64,000 nucleotides of DNA from Vibrio sp. DW001 (GTDB lineage: Bacteria > Pseudomonadota > Gammaproteobacteria > Enterobacterales > Vibrionaceae). The stretch lies in assembly GCF_029016285.1 (NCBI RefSeq), contig NZ_CP091976.1:1426001-1490000 (forward strand), given 5' to 3'. Each line of letters begins with the position of its first letter. Within the stretch, counting starts at the first letter, position 1. Both the position numbers and the translations under genes were made by a program. This document shows positions 18,643-27,216 of the stretch, piece after piece. Below the pieces are notes generated by a model that saw nothing but the letters and a program-made list of their open reading frames with translations, searched no databases and was not told the DNA's origin.

Positions 18643-18699
18643 GATCTTATCATGTTGAGATTAGGCGTGTAACCTAATTAGCCTTATGGGTAAACCACT

Positions 18700-19617
18700 T
18701 TATGAGTTGTTTGAATGTTCCATTACAGTTCTTTCATTCTGTTCTGGGTACTGCTCGATAATATGGTTAATTAACGCTTTAGCCTGTGGTGATAATGTCT
18801 TTCTTCTTGGATAGAGCAACCAACCGTGGCCCTGTTCTGTTGGGTAATCGATTAATAATTTAACCAATTTACCCTTTTTTATTTCTTTTTTAACTGAACG
18901 ATCAGCAATAATGCCTATGCCTTGGTGATCGAGACAAGATTGTTTGACCAAATCCAAATCATTTAATATTAAGCGCCCAGAAGTAAAAATAAGTTCGTCA
19001 CCAACACGGATTCGTTTTTCAATTTTACCGTTGAAATTTCGAAATAGGATAAATTCATGACCTTCTAAGTCTTTTGGTGAGTGAGGTGTCCCGTGTTGAT
19101 TTAGATATTCTGGTGAGGCATAGAGACTGAGGTTTACTGAAATAACTTTTCGCGCAATTAGATCCATATCTTCTAGTCGGTGACCAATTCGAAAGCCAAT
19201 ATCAACATTATTTTCAATAAGTTCAAATGCCGTTGAACTGCAAATGATTTCAACGGTTATTTTAGGGTGTATACGCATAAACTCGGTAATGATATTCGCT
19301 AAATCTTTGATATCAGGTAATGCCAAAATTTGTACGCGTATATGACCAGATAATTCAAAATTATTGCTGGTCATCTCCTGTATTTTAGACTCAAATTGCT
19401 CGAGAAATGTTTTACTCGTCTGATAAAAATGACGACCATTATCACTCACTACAATGGTTTTATGCTGGCGATGGAAGAGATCTATCCCGAGATCTTGCTC
19501 CAGTGCCTTTAACCGACGACTCAAATTAGATTTTGGTAAATCAAGTAACTCTGATGCCCTGACTAAGCTACCAGTTTCGACAATATGGTGGAACATCTTA
19601 ATATCTTCTGTCTTCAT
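18700..19617 (-). CDS. LysR-family regulator of adjacent RND efflux genes
   Basis: This 305-residue LysR regulator has an N-terminal winged helix (about 1-60: DIKMFHHIVETGSLVRASEL, LPKSNLSRRLKALEQDLG) and a two-lobe effector domain (about 90-290). Helix-turn-helix residues match the CrgA/AaeR-like group that often controls efflux. It is divergent from the RND genes, with a clear inverted repeat between them at 19660-19682, so it very likely regulates them. ATG at 19617 is chosen; a TTG five codons earlier also exists. Confidence 0.88.
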   Translation of the reverse strand: MKTEDIKMFHHIVETGSLVRASELLDLPKSNLSRRLKALEQDLGIDLFHRQHKTIVVSDNGRHFYQTSKTFLEQFESKIQEMTSNNFELSGHIRVQILALPDIKDLANIITEFMRIHPKITVEIICSSTAFELIENNVDIGFRIGHRLEDMDLIARKVISVNLSLYASPEYLNQHGTPHSPKDLEGHEFILFRNFNGKIEKRIRVGDELIFTSGRLILNDLDLVKQSCLDHQGIGIIADRSVKKEIKKGKLVKLLIDYPTEQGHGWLLYPRRKTLSPQAKALINHIIEQYPEQNERTVMEHSNNS

Positions 19618-19659
19618 GCTCTGATCTCGCAATAAAACGCAATGATTTATGTCGTTTTC

Positions 19660-19682
19660 AAGGTTCTGAATTATAGAACCTT
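19660..19682. promoter_or_regulatory. Inverted repeat in LysR/RND divergent promoter
   Basis: AAGGTTCT, seven bases, then AGAACCTT form a perfect 8+8 inverted repeat midway between the divergent start codons. It contains a T-N11-A type core expected for LysR-type binding. The likely binder is the adjacent LysR protein; no other site of this quality is visible here. Confidence 0.7.
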
Positions 19683-19758
19683 AAGTGCTGTTTTGTCATG
19701 TATTATGAAACATAAAGCTTCCGTATAGTTGCGTTATATTTTTAAGATGGTAAAGATA

Positions 19759-20868
19759 ATGCACTATTATTCCGCTCTCAAATTCCGATCTATAGCAATA
19801 GCTATCACCACTTTTTTGTCAGTAGTGCCCGTAACACAAGCTCAAGTCTTGGAACTACCGAACAAGACGACGGAAAGTATACGACCGATAAAACTGATCA
19901 ATGTTGGTCGCCAGCCTTCTGAAGTACATAAAAATTTCCCTGCTAAAGTTGCCGCTAACCAGCAGGTAAATCTTGCTTTTCGAATCAATGGGTTGTTGAC
20001 ACACTTAGACCTACTTGCAGGACAACAAGTAACCCGAGGGGATGTATTGGCCCAGTTGGATAACAGAGATGCTAAAAATGCGTTACTGGATGCCGAAGCG
20101 AACCACCAGTTAGCCAATGTTGACTTTACGCGTAAGAAGGAACTTCTTGTTCGAAAACTGATATCAAAGTCAGAATTTGATATTGCAAAAGCGCAGCTAC
20201 AATCGGCGTTGGCTACGCTCCGTTCGGCAGAAGACCAGCTTAGCTATACCTCGTTAATTGCACCGTTTTCAGGTGTAATTGCAAAGGTAGATCTTGAGAA
20301 TCACCAAATGTTACAAGCCTCGCAGGTCGTATTGACTCTTCAAAGTAGTGAGAAATTTGACCTCACGTTTAATGTTCCTGAATCCTATATTTTTAACATG
20401 AGCAGCTCCAACCTCAGAGCAAATCAAGGACAATACAGGGTGAAATTTAACGGGGTAAGCGACTCGTTACTGGCCACATTTAAAGAAATGAATACGGTTG
20501 TAAATAGTGGAAGCCAAACCTATAAAATGACGTTGTCGTTCACTTCACCTAAAGGGCTGTCTATTTTACCGGGCATGAGTGCGGAGGTTGTGGTTTCTAC
20601 AGATGATAAAACCACCGGTCAACCAATCACAATACTTCCCCTTACTGCGATTGTGCATGATGAACAAACGCAACAAGATTTTGTTTGGGTCTATCAATCT
20701 CAAACTAAAACACTGAGAAAATCGACGGTTGTACTTGGAAAGATTCGTACAGAAGGTACCGAAATTCTTGCTGGATTATCCCAAGGGGATCAAGTCGTCG
20801 CTGTTGGTGCTAACGCCATTACTTCAAAAACCCAAGTGGTTCCTTTACGTTGGGAACGAGGCGTTTAA
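19759..20868 (+). CDS. RND efflux membrane fusion protein
   Basis: This 369-residue periplasmic adaptor has an N-terminal signal sequence ending VPVTQAQ. A barrel-sandwich domain follows (LAFRINGLLTHLDLLAGQQVTRGDVLAQLDN), then a helical hairpin (about 95-150), the return lipoyl half (YTSLIAPFSGVIAKVDLENHQ), a beta-barrel, and a membrane-proximal domain ending before LRWERGV. There is no lipobox cysteine, so it is probably not lipidated. Candidate starts are ATG 19747 and 19759; 19759 gives the more compact signal peptide. The RND pump gene begins 2 bases after the stop. No outer membrane TolC gene is adjacent. Confidence 0.9.
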   Translation: MHYYSALKFRSIAIAITTFLSVVPVTQAQVLELPNKTTESIRPIKLINVGRQPSEVHKNFPAKVAANQQVNLAFRINGLLTHLDLLAGQQVTRGDVLAQLDNRDAKNALLDAEANHQLANVDFTRKKELLVRKLISKSEFDIAKAQLQSALATLRSAEDQLSYTSLIAPFSGVIAKVDLENHQMLQASQVVLTLQSSEKFDLTFNVPESYIFNMSSSNLRANQGQYRVKFNGVSDSLLATFKEMNTVVNSGSQTYKMTLSFTSPKGLSILPGMSAEVVVSTDDKTTGQPITILPLTAIVHDEQTQQDFVWVYQSQTKTLRKSTVVLGKIRTEGTEILAGLSQGDQVVAVGANAITSKTQVVPLRWERGV

Positions 20869-20870
20869 CT

Positions 20871-23800
20871 ATGAATACAGCCGTATTTAGTATTAAAAAT
20901 AGAGTCATCACATGGATGGTAGTGATATTGATGACCTTAGGTGGGATTATCTCATTCTTAGGTTTAGGCCAACTGGAACAGCCGGAATTTACTATCAAAC
21001 AGGCGCTGGTTATTACCGCCTATCCAGGCGCATCACCTGAGCAAGTTGAAGAGGAAGTCAGTCTACCTCTAGAAGAGGCGATTCAACAAATGCAGCAACT
21101 AAAATTGGTTAAATCCATTAATAGTGCTGGTTTGTCCCAAATTGAAGTTGAAGTGGAAAGTGAATATGGCAAAGACCGACTACCCCAAGTATGGAACGAG
21201 CTGCGTAATAAAGTAAGTGACACTATCGGTCAATTGCCTCCTGGTGTGGAACAACCGATCATTGTTGATGATTTTTCTGATGTATTCGGTTATTTAATGA
21301 ATCTTTCTGGAGAAGGATTTAGTTATCTAGAATTAGAAAAATTCTCAGATGTGATTCGAAGAGAAATAGTTCTGATTGATGGAGTTAAAAAAGTCTCCGT
21401 CATGGGCAAACCTCAACAGCAGGTCGTGGTTGAAATAAGCCAAACCAAACTGGCGGCATTAGGGGTAGACCCGAATTACATCTATGCACAACTGCAAACT
21501 CAAAATGTCGTGTCTAATGCCGGTAAGATGCTGATTGGTCAAACCAGAGTTCGAATCACACCAACAGGTGAATTCAATCACGTGAGCGAGATGGAAAACT
21601 TGATCATTAGTGGACCAAATAGTAAAGAATTGATCTACCTAGGTGACATCGCGACGATATACAAAACAATATCAGAGGAACCAACGGATATTTACCATGA
21701 CAAAGGTCAACGAGCTCTTTCTATTGGTGTTTCCTTTAATTCAGGGGTGAACGTTGTTGATGTATCTAATGTAATCTCACAAGAAATGGGCAATCTGATG
21801 GCAAATCGACCATTGGGTATGGAAGTGAATACAGTCTATAACCAAGGTGCTATTGTAGAAAAAACAGTCAGTGGCTTTTTGGTCAATCTTGCTGAGTCTA
21901 TTGCCATTGTTATCATTGTGTTGCTTATCTTTATGGGTGTAAAAGCCGGTATTTTAATGGGGGCGGTGTTGTTGATTACCATATCAGGTACCTTCATTGT
22001 TATGAATGTGCTTGGTATTCAGTTACAAAACATTTCGCTCGGTGCTTTGATTATTGCTTTGGGTATGCTGGTCGATAATGCCATTGTGGTAACAGAAGGT
22101 ATTATTATTGGAATCAAGCGTGGACACGGACGGCTTCACGCCGCTAAATCTATTGTGGAGCAAACACAATGGCCATTACTAGGCGCAACAGTCATTGCGA
22201 TCTTAGCCTTTGCTCCTATTGGACTATCACCAGATAATACTGGTGAGTTTTGCGGTTCATTGTTCAAGGTATTGTTGATCTCATTATCCATTAGCTGGTT
22301 TACTGCGATGACGATTACGCCGTTTTTCTGTCATTTATTGTTCAAAGATGGCACGACAGAAAGCAAGCAGGAGGATACCTATAAGGGGGCCATGTTCACC
22401 GCTTATCGAAGCATACTTAGTTTAGCGATGAGATTTAGAAAAAGTACAATGTTATTGGTTATGAGCCTGTTAGTTGCGTCTGTTATGGGAATGGGGCTCG
22501 TAAAACAAGTGTTCTTTCCACCCTCTAATACACCTATATTCATGGTTGATGTGTGGTTAGAGGAGGGCAGTGATATACGTTTTACCGAAGCGTTCATCCG
22601 CCGTATCGAAAAGGATATTGTTGCTCTGGATGCAAAAGAGAATGTTGGATTAGAGAATATAACCACAGTGATTGGGCAGGGTGCTCAACGATTTATTTTG
22701 CCTTATCAGCCAGAGAAAGGGTACAGCTCGTATGGTCAAATGATCATTGAGATGAGCAGTATAGAGAAAATGAATACCTACCTTCCCAAGATAAGTAGTC
22801 ACTTGCGGAATGTCTATCCAGAAGCTGAATATAAAGTGAAATTGATTGAGAACGGACCTTCACCAGCCGCAAAAATTGAGGCACGATTTTACGGTGAAGA
22901 CCCAATCATATTACGCCAACTAGCGTCGCAAACCATGGACATATTTCATGAAGAACCAAGCGCTGAGAACATCCGTCATAACTGGCGCAATCAAACTTTA
23001 ATTTTACGTCCGGAGTTTAATCTCGCTCAAGCAAGAGAAACAGGCATAAGCAAACAAAGCCTAGATTCGGCATTACTTATGAATTTTAATGGGCTAGGAA
23101 TCGGCACATACCGTGAACAATCGGACCTTATGCCGATTGTTGCGAGGGCTCCCGAGGATGAACGTTTAGATGCGGGAAGCATCGCTCAATTACAAGTCTG
23201 GAGTTCTGAAAACAATACGTTCGTACCGGTAGCACAAATCATTTCCTCGTTTGAAAGTGAATGGGAAAATCCAATCATCATGCGTCGTGATCGAAAACGT
23301 GTTATTTCTATTTTAGCGGACCCTATTCTAAGCAGTGACGAGACAGCAGATTCGGTTTTATCAAAAGTAAGAGCCAAAGTAGAAGCAATTGAACGACCAG
23401 ATGGCTATCAGTTGGAATGGGGAGGCGAATATGAAACGTCCCTCGATGCTCAAAAGAGCTTAGGCAGTTCCTTACCTCTGGGTTTTCTGGCGATGTTCTT
23501 AATCACCGTTGCTTTATTTAATTCAGTAAGACAAGCGTTAGTTATTTGGTTAAATGTGCCATTAGCATTAATCGGTATCACGCTAGGCTTGTTAACTTTA
23601 AACGCGCCTTTTAGTTTCATGGCAATTTTGGGTATGTTGAGCTTAAGTGGCATGATAGTGAAAAATGGGATCGTATTGGTTGATCAAATCAATCTAGAAA
23701 TGATTGAAGGGACATCGCCTTTTCAAGCGGTTTATGACTCTTCAGTAAGCCGAGTTAGGCCCGTATGTATGGCCGCATTGACAACTATGTTAGGGATGGT

Positions 23801-23942
23801 TCCACTGCTTTCAGATCCCTTTTTCATGTCGATGGCGGTAACTATCGTCTTCGGGTTAGGTTTTGCGACGGTATTAACCTTGATAGTACTACCTGTGGCT
23901 TATACCTTAATATTCAGAATTCCGATTGAAAAATCGCAATAG
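20871..23942 (+). CDS. RND efflux pump inner membrane transporter
   Basis: This 1023-residue pump of the AcrB/HAE family has 12 expected membrane helices. Large periplasmic loops follow helix 1 (residues about 32-330) and helix 7 (about 555-860). The helix-4 region contains IALGMLVDNAIVVTEGI, holding the proton-relay acidic pair neighbourhood, and GAHPVA-like repeats are absent. Length fits the family (1020-1050). It would use proton motive force to export drugs or metabolites together with the upstream adaptor and an outer membrane channel encoded elsewhere. The ATG at 20871 is 2 bases after the adaptor stop; the frame is open 7 codons further but only with TTG. Confidence 0.92.
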   Translation: MNTAVFSIKNRVITWMVVILMTLGGIISFLGLGQLEQPEFTIKQALVITAYPGASPEQVEEEVSLPLEEAIQQMQQLKLVKSINSAGLSQIEVEVESEYGKDRLPQVWNELRNKVSDTIGQLPPGVEQPIIVDDFSDVFGYLMNLSGEGFSYLELEKFSDVIRREIVLIDGVKKVSVMGKPQQQVVVEISQTKLAALGVDPNYIYAQLQTQNVVSNAGKMLIGQTRVRITPTGEFNHVSEMENLIISGPNSKELIYLGDIATIYKTISEEPTDIYHDKGQRALSIGVSFNSGVNVVDVSNVISQEMGNLMANRPLGMEVNTVYNQGAIVEKTVSGFLVNLAESIAIVIIVLLIFMGVKAGILMGAVLLITISGTFIVMNVLGIQLQNISLGALIIALGMLVDNAIVVTEGIIIGIKRGHGRLHAAKSIVEQTQWPLLGATVIAILAFAPIGLSPDNTGEFCGSLFKVLLISLSISWFTAMTITPFFCHLLFKDGTTESKQEDTYKGAMFTAYRSILSLAMRFRKSTMLLVMSLLVASVMGMGLVKQVFFPPSNTPIFMVDVWLEEGSDIRFTEAFIRRIEKDIVALDAKENVGLENITTVIGQGAQRFILPYQPEKGYSSYGQMIIEMSSIEKMNTYLPKISSHLRNVYPEAEYKVKLIENGPSPAAKIEARFYGEDPIILRQLASQTMDIFHEEPSAENIRHNWRNQTLILRPEFNLAQARETGISKQSLDSALLMNFNGLGIGTYREQSDLMPIVARAPEDERLDAGSIAQLQVWSSENNTFVPVAQIISSFESEWENPIIMRRDRKRVISILADPILSSDETADSVLSKVRAKVEAIERPDGYQLEWGGEYETSLDAQKSLGSSLPLGFLAMFLITVALFNSVRQALVIWLNVPLALIGITLGLLTLNAPFSFMAILGMLSLSGMIVKNGIVLVDQINLEMIEGTSPFQAVYDSSVSRVRPVCMAALTTMLGMVPLLSDPFFMSMAVTIVFGLGFATVLTLIVLPVAYTLIFRIPIEKSQ

Positions 23943-23984
23943 GTTTTGTTTACTGACCATCAATTCTGGGTCAAATTAAGGATC

Positions 23985-24012
23985 AAAAAAGAGCCCAGTA
24001 GGGCTCTTTTTT
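23985..24012. terminator. Bidirectional terminator (copy 2)
   Basis: This is base-for-base the same 28-base A-tract, GAGCCC-AGTA-GGGCTC stem-loop, T-tract structure as at 18615-18642. It lies 42 bases after the RND pump stop. The flanking GATC on both sides extends the palindrome further than in copy 1. Confidence 0.92.
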
Positions 24013-24199
24013 GATCCTATTGTGTCGGTATGGCTAGGGTAGACTTGACACCCGATCCATTTGAGACTTTGCTTCTAATGAAGGTAGTATTAAGTTATAA
24101 GAACGACAAAAAATCAGAACCATTTCTTTTAGTGCTACTGTTTAGTTTGTGAATCATAAAAACGCCGCGTTTTTAACGGACGAATAAGAGTTGATATCG

Positions 24200-24757
24200 A
24201 TGATAATAAAAACAGCAAAAATAATGACATTAATATTCGCAGCCTTGTTCATTGGTGGTTGTGCTAGCTATAGCATCTCAGAACAAGATATGACTGAATA
24301 TCTGCAAGATAGTGTGGTTCTTGAACAATCAGTGGGCATTGAGAATGTCATGTATGCACAAGTTGCCGTTGACGACCTGAAAGTAAAAATTGGTCGTTCA
24401 GATGCAGAGCGCGTCTCCATTTTTGCAAATACTCGTGCACAAGTGCAGATGTTCAGTATGCAGAATACAGAACTGGATCTTGATATCGAGTTTAGTGCGA
24501 TTCCTGAATATGATCAGGAAAGCGGAGAGATATTTTTAAAATCGCTTCGTTTAGAGCAGTTTGATGACCATAGTCAGCAACTGACTCCTGAAATAACAAA
24601 GCTTCTAAAACCAGCGGTTTCAATGATTGGTCACGCGTTGTCTCAACTCCCTGTCTACAAGCTGGATGGGGACCAAGTTCAGCAAGCACTGCTTAAATCG
24701 GCGAAACCTAATTTGGTCATTAAGAATAACAAGCTAGTGATCGAGTTGTTTGATTAA
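24200..24757 (+). CDS. DUF1439 lipoprotein, YceB-like
   Basis: This 185-residue protein has a lipoprotein signal ending at a G-G-C (FIGGCASYSIS). It is followed by the DUF1439 layout: SISEQDMTEYLQ, a central strand-rich region, and LKPAVSMIGHALSQLPVYKL near the C-terminus. E. coli YceB is of similar size. These are outer membrane or periplasmic lipoproteins of unknown function with a tubular lipid-binding-like fold. The ATG at 24200, behind AAGAG, is preferred to a TTG at 24191. Confidence 0.85.
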   Translation: MIIKTAKIMTLIFAALFIGGCASYSISEQDMTEYLQDSVVLEQSVGIENVMYAQVAVDDLKVKIGRSDAERVSIFANTRAQVQMFSMQNTELDLDIEFSAIPEYDQESGEIFLKSLRLEQFDDHSQQLTPEITKLLKPAVSMIGHALSQLPVYKLDGDQVQQALLKSAKPNLVIKNNKLVIELFD

Positions 24758-24851
24758 AGGGGGGGGATTCGTTAATAGACCTTATTAATCATTCATAACA
24801 AGATTAACGGAATTTTCCGTAGATAAATGATGAAACAGTGGGAAGGTATTG

Positions 24852-25064
24852 GTGAATAAAATTAATCCAAAGAAATTACTTAATAGTAAATGGACAGCCG
24901 TTAATCCTATCAAAAAGGAAAAGCACTTTTTAGTCACGGAGGTAGAGATAGAAGGCAATGAAGTGGTGCGTTGTTTAATAGAAGCCATCATCTCTAAACG
25001 TTCACAGGCGATAAACTGGAACGATTTGAAAAACAAGGAGAATTGGCTTCCTGGTTGGAAATAG
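24852..25064 (+). CDS. Small Trp-rich TIGR02450-type protein
   Basis: This protein of 70 residues begins NKINPKKLLNSKWTAVNPIK, continues with KEKHFLVTEVE, and closes with a W-x-D-L-x-x-x-x-x-W-x-x-G-W pattern (NWNDLKNKENWLPGWK). This is the signature of the small TIGR02450 family found in Vibrio, Shewanella and marine bacteria. No function is known. The start is GTG at 24852, six bases behind a GGAAGG ribosome binding site. It converges with the DCC-family gene on the other strand, with 10 bases between stops. Confidence 0.85.
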   Translation: MNKINPKKLLNSKWTAVNPIKKEKHFLVTEVEIEGNEVVRCLIEAIISKRSQAINWNDLKNKENWLPGWK

Positions 25065-25074
25065 GTAAAGAGAT

Positions 25075-25461
25075 CTAACGTGAACAACTGTCCTTATTAC
25101 ATCGAGATTTACCCGTTAACCAAAACGATATGCGATATCTGTTTTGGGCAAAATAAAGGTAACACCAATCGGCCATTGGCTTGATTATACGCCAGCGAAG
25201 TGGAGCATAGAGCCAGCCTCTCCCTACTAACTGCCACGCACGATGCGTGGCATCCAAACCGAGTAATAATTGTCCTTTATCGTCTAGAGCGTGCAAGATA
25301 GTATTCGCTTGTTGGGCATCAATTTGCGGATAATTGAAAAAAGTATCACCGTAAATATCGACGGTCTGAATAAGCTTTGTAATATCTTGTTTTGTAAGCG
25401 CCTTCATTTCTTTTGCGCAGAGTGGGCAAGTTCCGTCATAAAATAGGGTCAATTGCGTCAT
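25075..25461 (-). CDS. DCC-family thiol-disulfide oxidoreductase-like protein (DUF393)
   Basis: This 128-residue protein has the family motif near its N-terminus, FYDGTCPLCAKEM (D-x-x-C-P-x-C at about residues 9-15). A conserved RAWQLVGRGW and YAPLRWRIIKPMADWCYLYFAQNRYRIS follow in the second half. The DCC family has a thioredoxin-like CxxC site, but its substrates are unknown. It could work with the small redox and membrane genes around it, though these are separated by about 140 bases. Confidence 0.87.
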   Translation of the reverse strand: MTQLTLFYDGTCPLCAKEMKALTKQDITKLIQTVDIYGDTFFNYPQIDAQQANTILHALDDKGQLLLGLDATHRAWQLVGRGWLYAPLRWRIIKPMADWCYLYFAQNRYRISFWLTGKSRCNKDSCSR

Positions 25462-25604
25462 AGCTGTCTCGTTATTGTTTATTACAGTTACGTTGATACG
25501 ATCCTTTCTTTACGTTGGATCACTTGGTCCTTCCATTCCACCAACGAACAAGTAAGATCATTTCATTTTCTATCTACAGAAAAGAGAGAAAACTGAGACG
25601 TGGA

Positions 25605-26150
25605 CTATTTTTTCTTACCAATCCACATTCGAAATAATAGACGGTCTTTTAAAACAAATTGATGAAATAGAGCGGCCAATACATGCAGGCCAATAATAAT
25701 GGTTAACAGAGTGGTTAATCTTCCGTGAATCTTTCTTATCGGTAGCTCAGAGAGTGACAAGGGCATCGTTTCTCCGAACGCAAGTATCTGTTGCATATCA
25801 ATTTGAATTGCTATTCCTAGCCCGCTTAGAGCGACGCTAAAGACAAGAATATAGATGGTTCTATGAACCCATGTCGCTATTCTATCTAAATGCAGATTTT
25901 CATTACTATTGCTAACTATTAAAGGTGATGCGAGTTTCAAGATGAGACGGGCAATAAAGGCGCAACCAATAATAATGCCTGCGGCGATGTGAACAACTAA
26001 TCTATCAGCCTTTAAAGACGCCTGTATGACAAGATTGGCAAACCATTTCAAAGGCTGCGTTCTCAGCTTGTAGTGAATAGCTTGCTGTCATTACTAAGGC
26101 ACAAATAAGAAGGTGTCTTTTTCTAATGGCAGGCTTTGTGTTTATGTTCC
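25605..26150 (-). pseudogene. Decayed cytochrome c / cytochrome b561 gene remnant
   Basis: Two frames carry adjoining halves. Frame A (about 26138 down to the stop at 26005-26007) encodes a signal-peptide-like HLLICALVMTASYSLQA, then NAAFEMVCQSCHTG with a heme c motif (26026-26040). A second frame, open to 25605, encodes 148 residues of a b561-type cytochrome from its second helix on (LVVHIAAG, then WVHRTIYILVFSVALSGLG, MPLSLSELPIRKIHGRLT and GLHVLAALFHQFVLKD). The first b561 helix and most of the cytochrome c domain are absent. Frame A has no good start codon. This looks like an internal deletion plus frameshift in a fused or adjacent pair. The 148-residue frame could still be translated from a TTG at 26051. 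Confidence 0.65.
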
Positions 26151-26155
26151 TATCA

Positions 26156-26602
26156 TTACCTTTTGTGTGTGAATTTTCGTCCGTCTCGAATGTTAAGAAT
26201 CATTAGACTAGCGTTTATGAATCCAGCAATGAGTTCAAGGGCTTGGACAACGTAAAATGCAGTATCGAAACTACCTTCCATCGCCCACTGATTGAGCATA
26301 ATCGCTGAAGGCAAAAGGATTAAAAGTCCATTTATGGCAATAAAAGGCATACGCTTTTTTTTGCTTTCAATGAGGCGTCCTTTTCGTTCCTTAGAGATTA
26401 AAAAACCTGTTGCGCCTGTTAATGCAATAGCAGGAATAAGAATAAAAAGACCCGGTAATACGATAAAGGATTTTACCTGTGCTACCGACTCTAAAGAGCC
26501 GAATAACTCAACGGTTATGGTTGATGTAAAGAAAGTCACGACGCAAAGCGTCGCAATGATGGCAGATATTCTATGAATTAAGAGTTTCATTAATGTCTCC
26601 AT
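26156..26602 (-). CDS. Four-helix inner membrane protein, unknown function
   Basis: This 148-residue protein has four likely membrane helices (about 8-28, 44-66, 84-104 and 116-138) separated by short loops, with a basic loop ISKERKGRLIESKKKR and a basic C-terminus. I do not recognise a named family; it may be a partner of the decayed b561 gene immediately downstream on the same strand. It is divergent from a MarR-type gene, and the shared upstream region holds that regulator's likely operator. Confidence 0.75.
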   Translation of the reverse strand: METLMKLLIHRISAIIATLCVVTFFTSTITVELFGSLESVAQVKSFIVLPGLFILIPAIALTGATGFLISKERKGRLIESKKKRMPFIAINGLLILLPSAIMLNQWAMEGSFDTAFYVVQALELIAGFINASLMILNIRDGRKFTHKR

Positions 26603-26616
26603 GAGGGTATATTTAG

Positions 26617-26658
26617 CAACATGTTGTCAATTGTAGTGGTTTGACAATATGTTGTCAA
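26617..26658. promoter_or_regulatory. MarR-type operator pair in divergent promoter
   Basis: TTGACAA, four bases, then TTGTCAA form a perfect inverted repeat at 26641-26658. A second TTGTCAA copy occurs at 26624-26630, attached to a CAACATGTTG palindrome (26617-26626). The sites lie between the start codons of the membrane protein and MarR genes, so repression of both promoters is expected. Confidence 0.7.
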
Positions 26659-26676
26659 ATTAACGATGGAAAAAAC

Positions 26677-27120
26677 ATGACTATAAAAAAAGAAGGGGAA
26701 ACCTTTACCCAAATTGTTTTGGAAATTTTTAGGGTAAGTGGAATGCTGAATGCCGAGGGTGATGAAATTTCAGAGGAATATGGACTGAGTAGTGCGAGAT
26801 GGAAAGTTATGGGCGCTATCGTCACCTCTGAGGGATTACTGACTGTCCCTCAAATCGGGCGTTCTATGGGACAGAGTCGACAGGCGACACAACGTGTCGT
26901 TGATATAATGGCAAACGGTGGATTATTAAAATGGGTCGTTAACCCAAGCCACAAAAGGGCAAAATATGTAGATCTAACAGAAGAAGGAATGCGTATATAT
27001 CGCCTGTTGGATACAAAGCAAAGACTGTGGGCAATGAAAGGGGAAAATATACTTACGGAGGATGAACTGAAGCAAACACTATCGGCACTTCAGAAAATGG
27101 CACGTTATTTTGAAAATTAA
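26677..27120 (+). CDS. MarR-family transcriptional regulator
   Basis: This 147-residue protein has a winged helix in the middle: LSSARWKVMGAIVTSEGLLTVPQIGRSMGQSRQATQRVVDIM (about 38-80). An arginine-rich wing loop SHKRAKYVDLTEEG comes next. The N- and C-terminal helices would form the dimer interface. It is divergent from the four-helix membrane protein and probably represses it through the TTGACAA repeats. The ATG at 26677 is chosen; the 12-residue extension to TTG at 26641 would cover the operator. Confidence 0.88.
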   Translation: MTIKKEGETFTQIVLEIFRVSGMLNAEGDEISEEYGLSSARWKVMGAIVTSEGLLTVPQIGRSMGQSRQATQRVVDIMANGGLLKWVVNPSHKRAKYVDLTEEGMRIYRLLDTKQRLWAMKGENILTEDELKQTLSALQKMARYFEN

Positions 27121-27216
27121 TTTTAATTGGTGTGAAGCTTGATCTTGCTTGAGTTAAGAATAGCGCTGGATATATCGATGTAGTAATCTTTCGGTTTACT
27201 CAGATAAAGTACCTTC

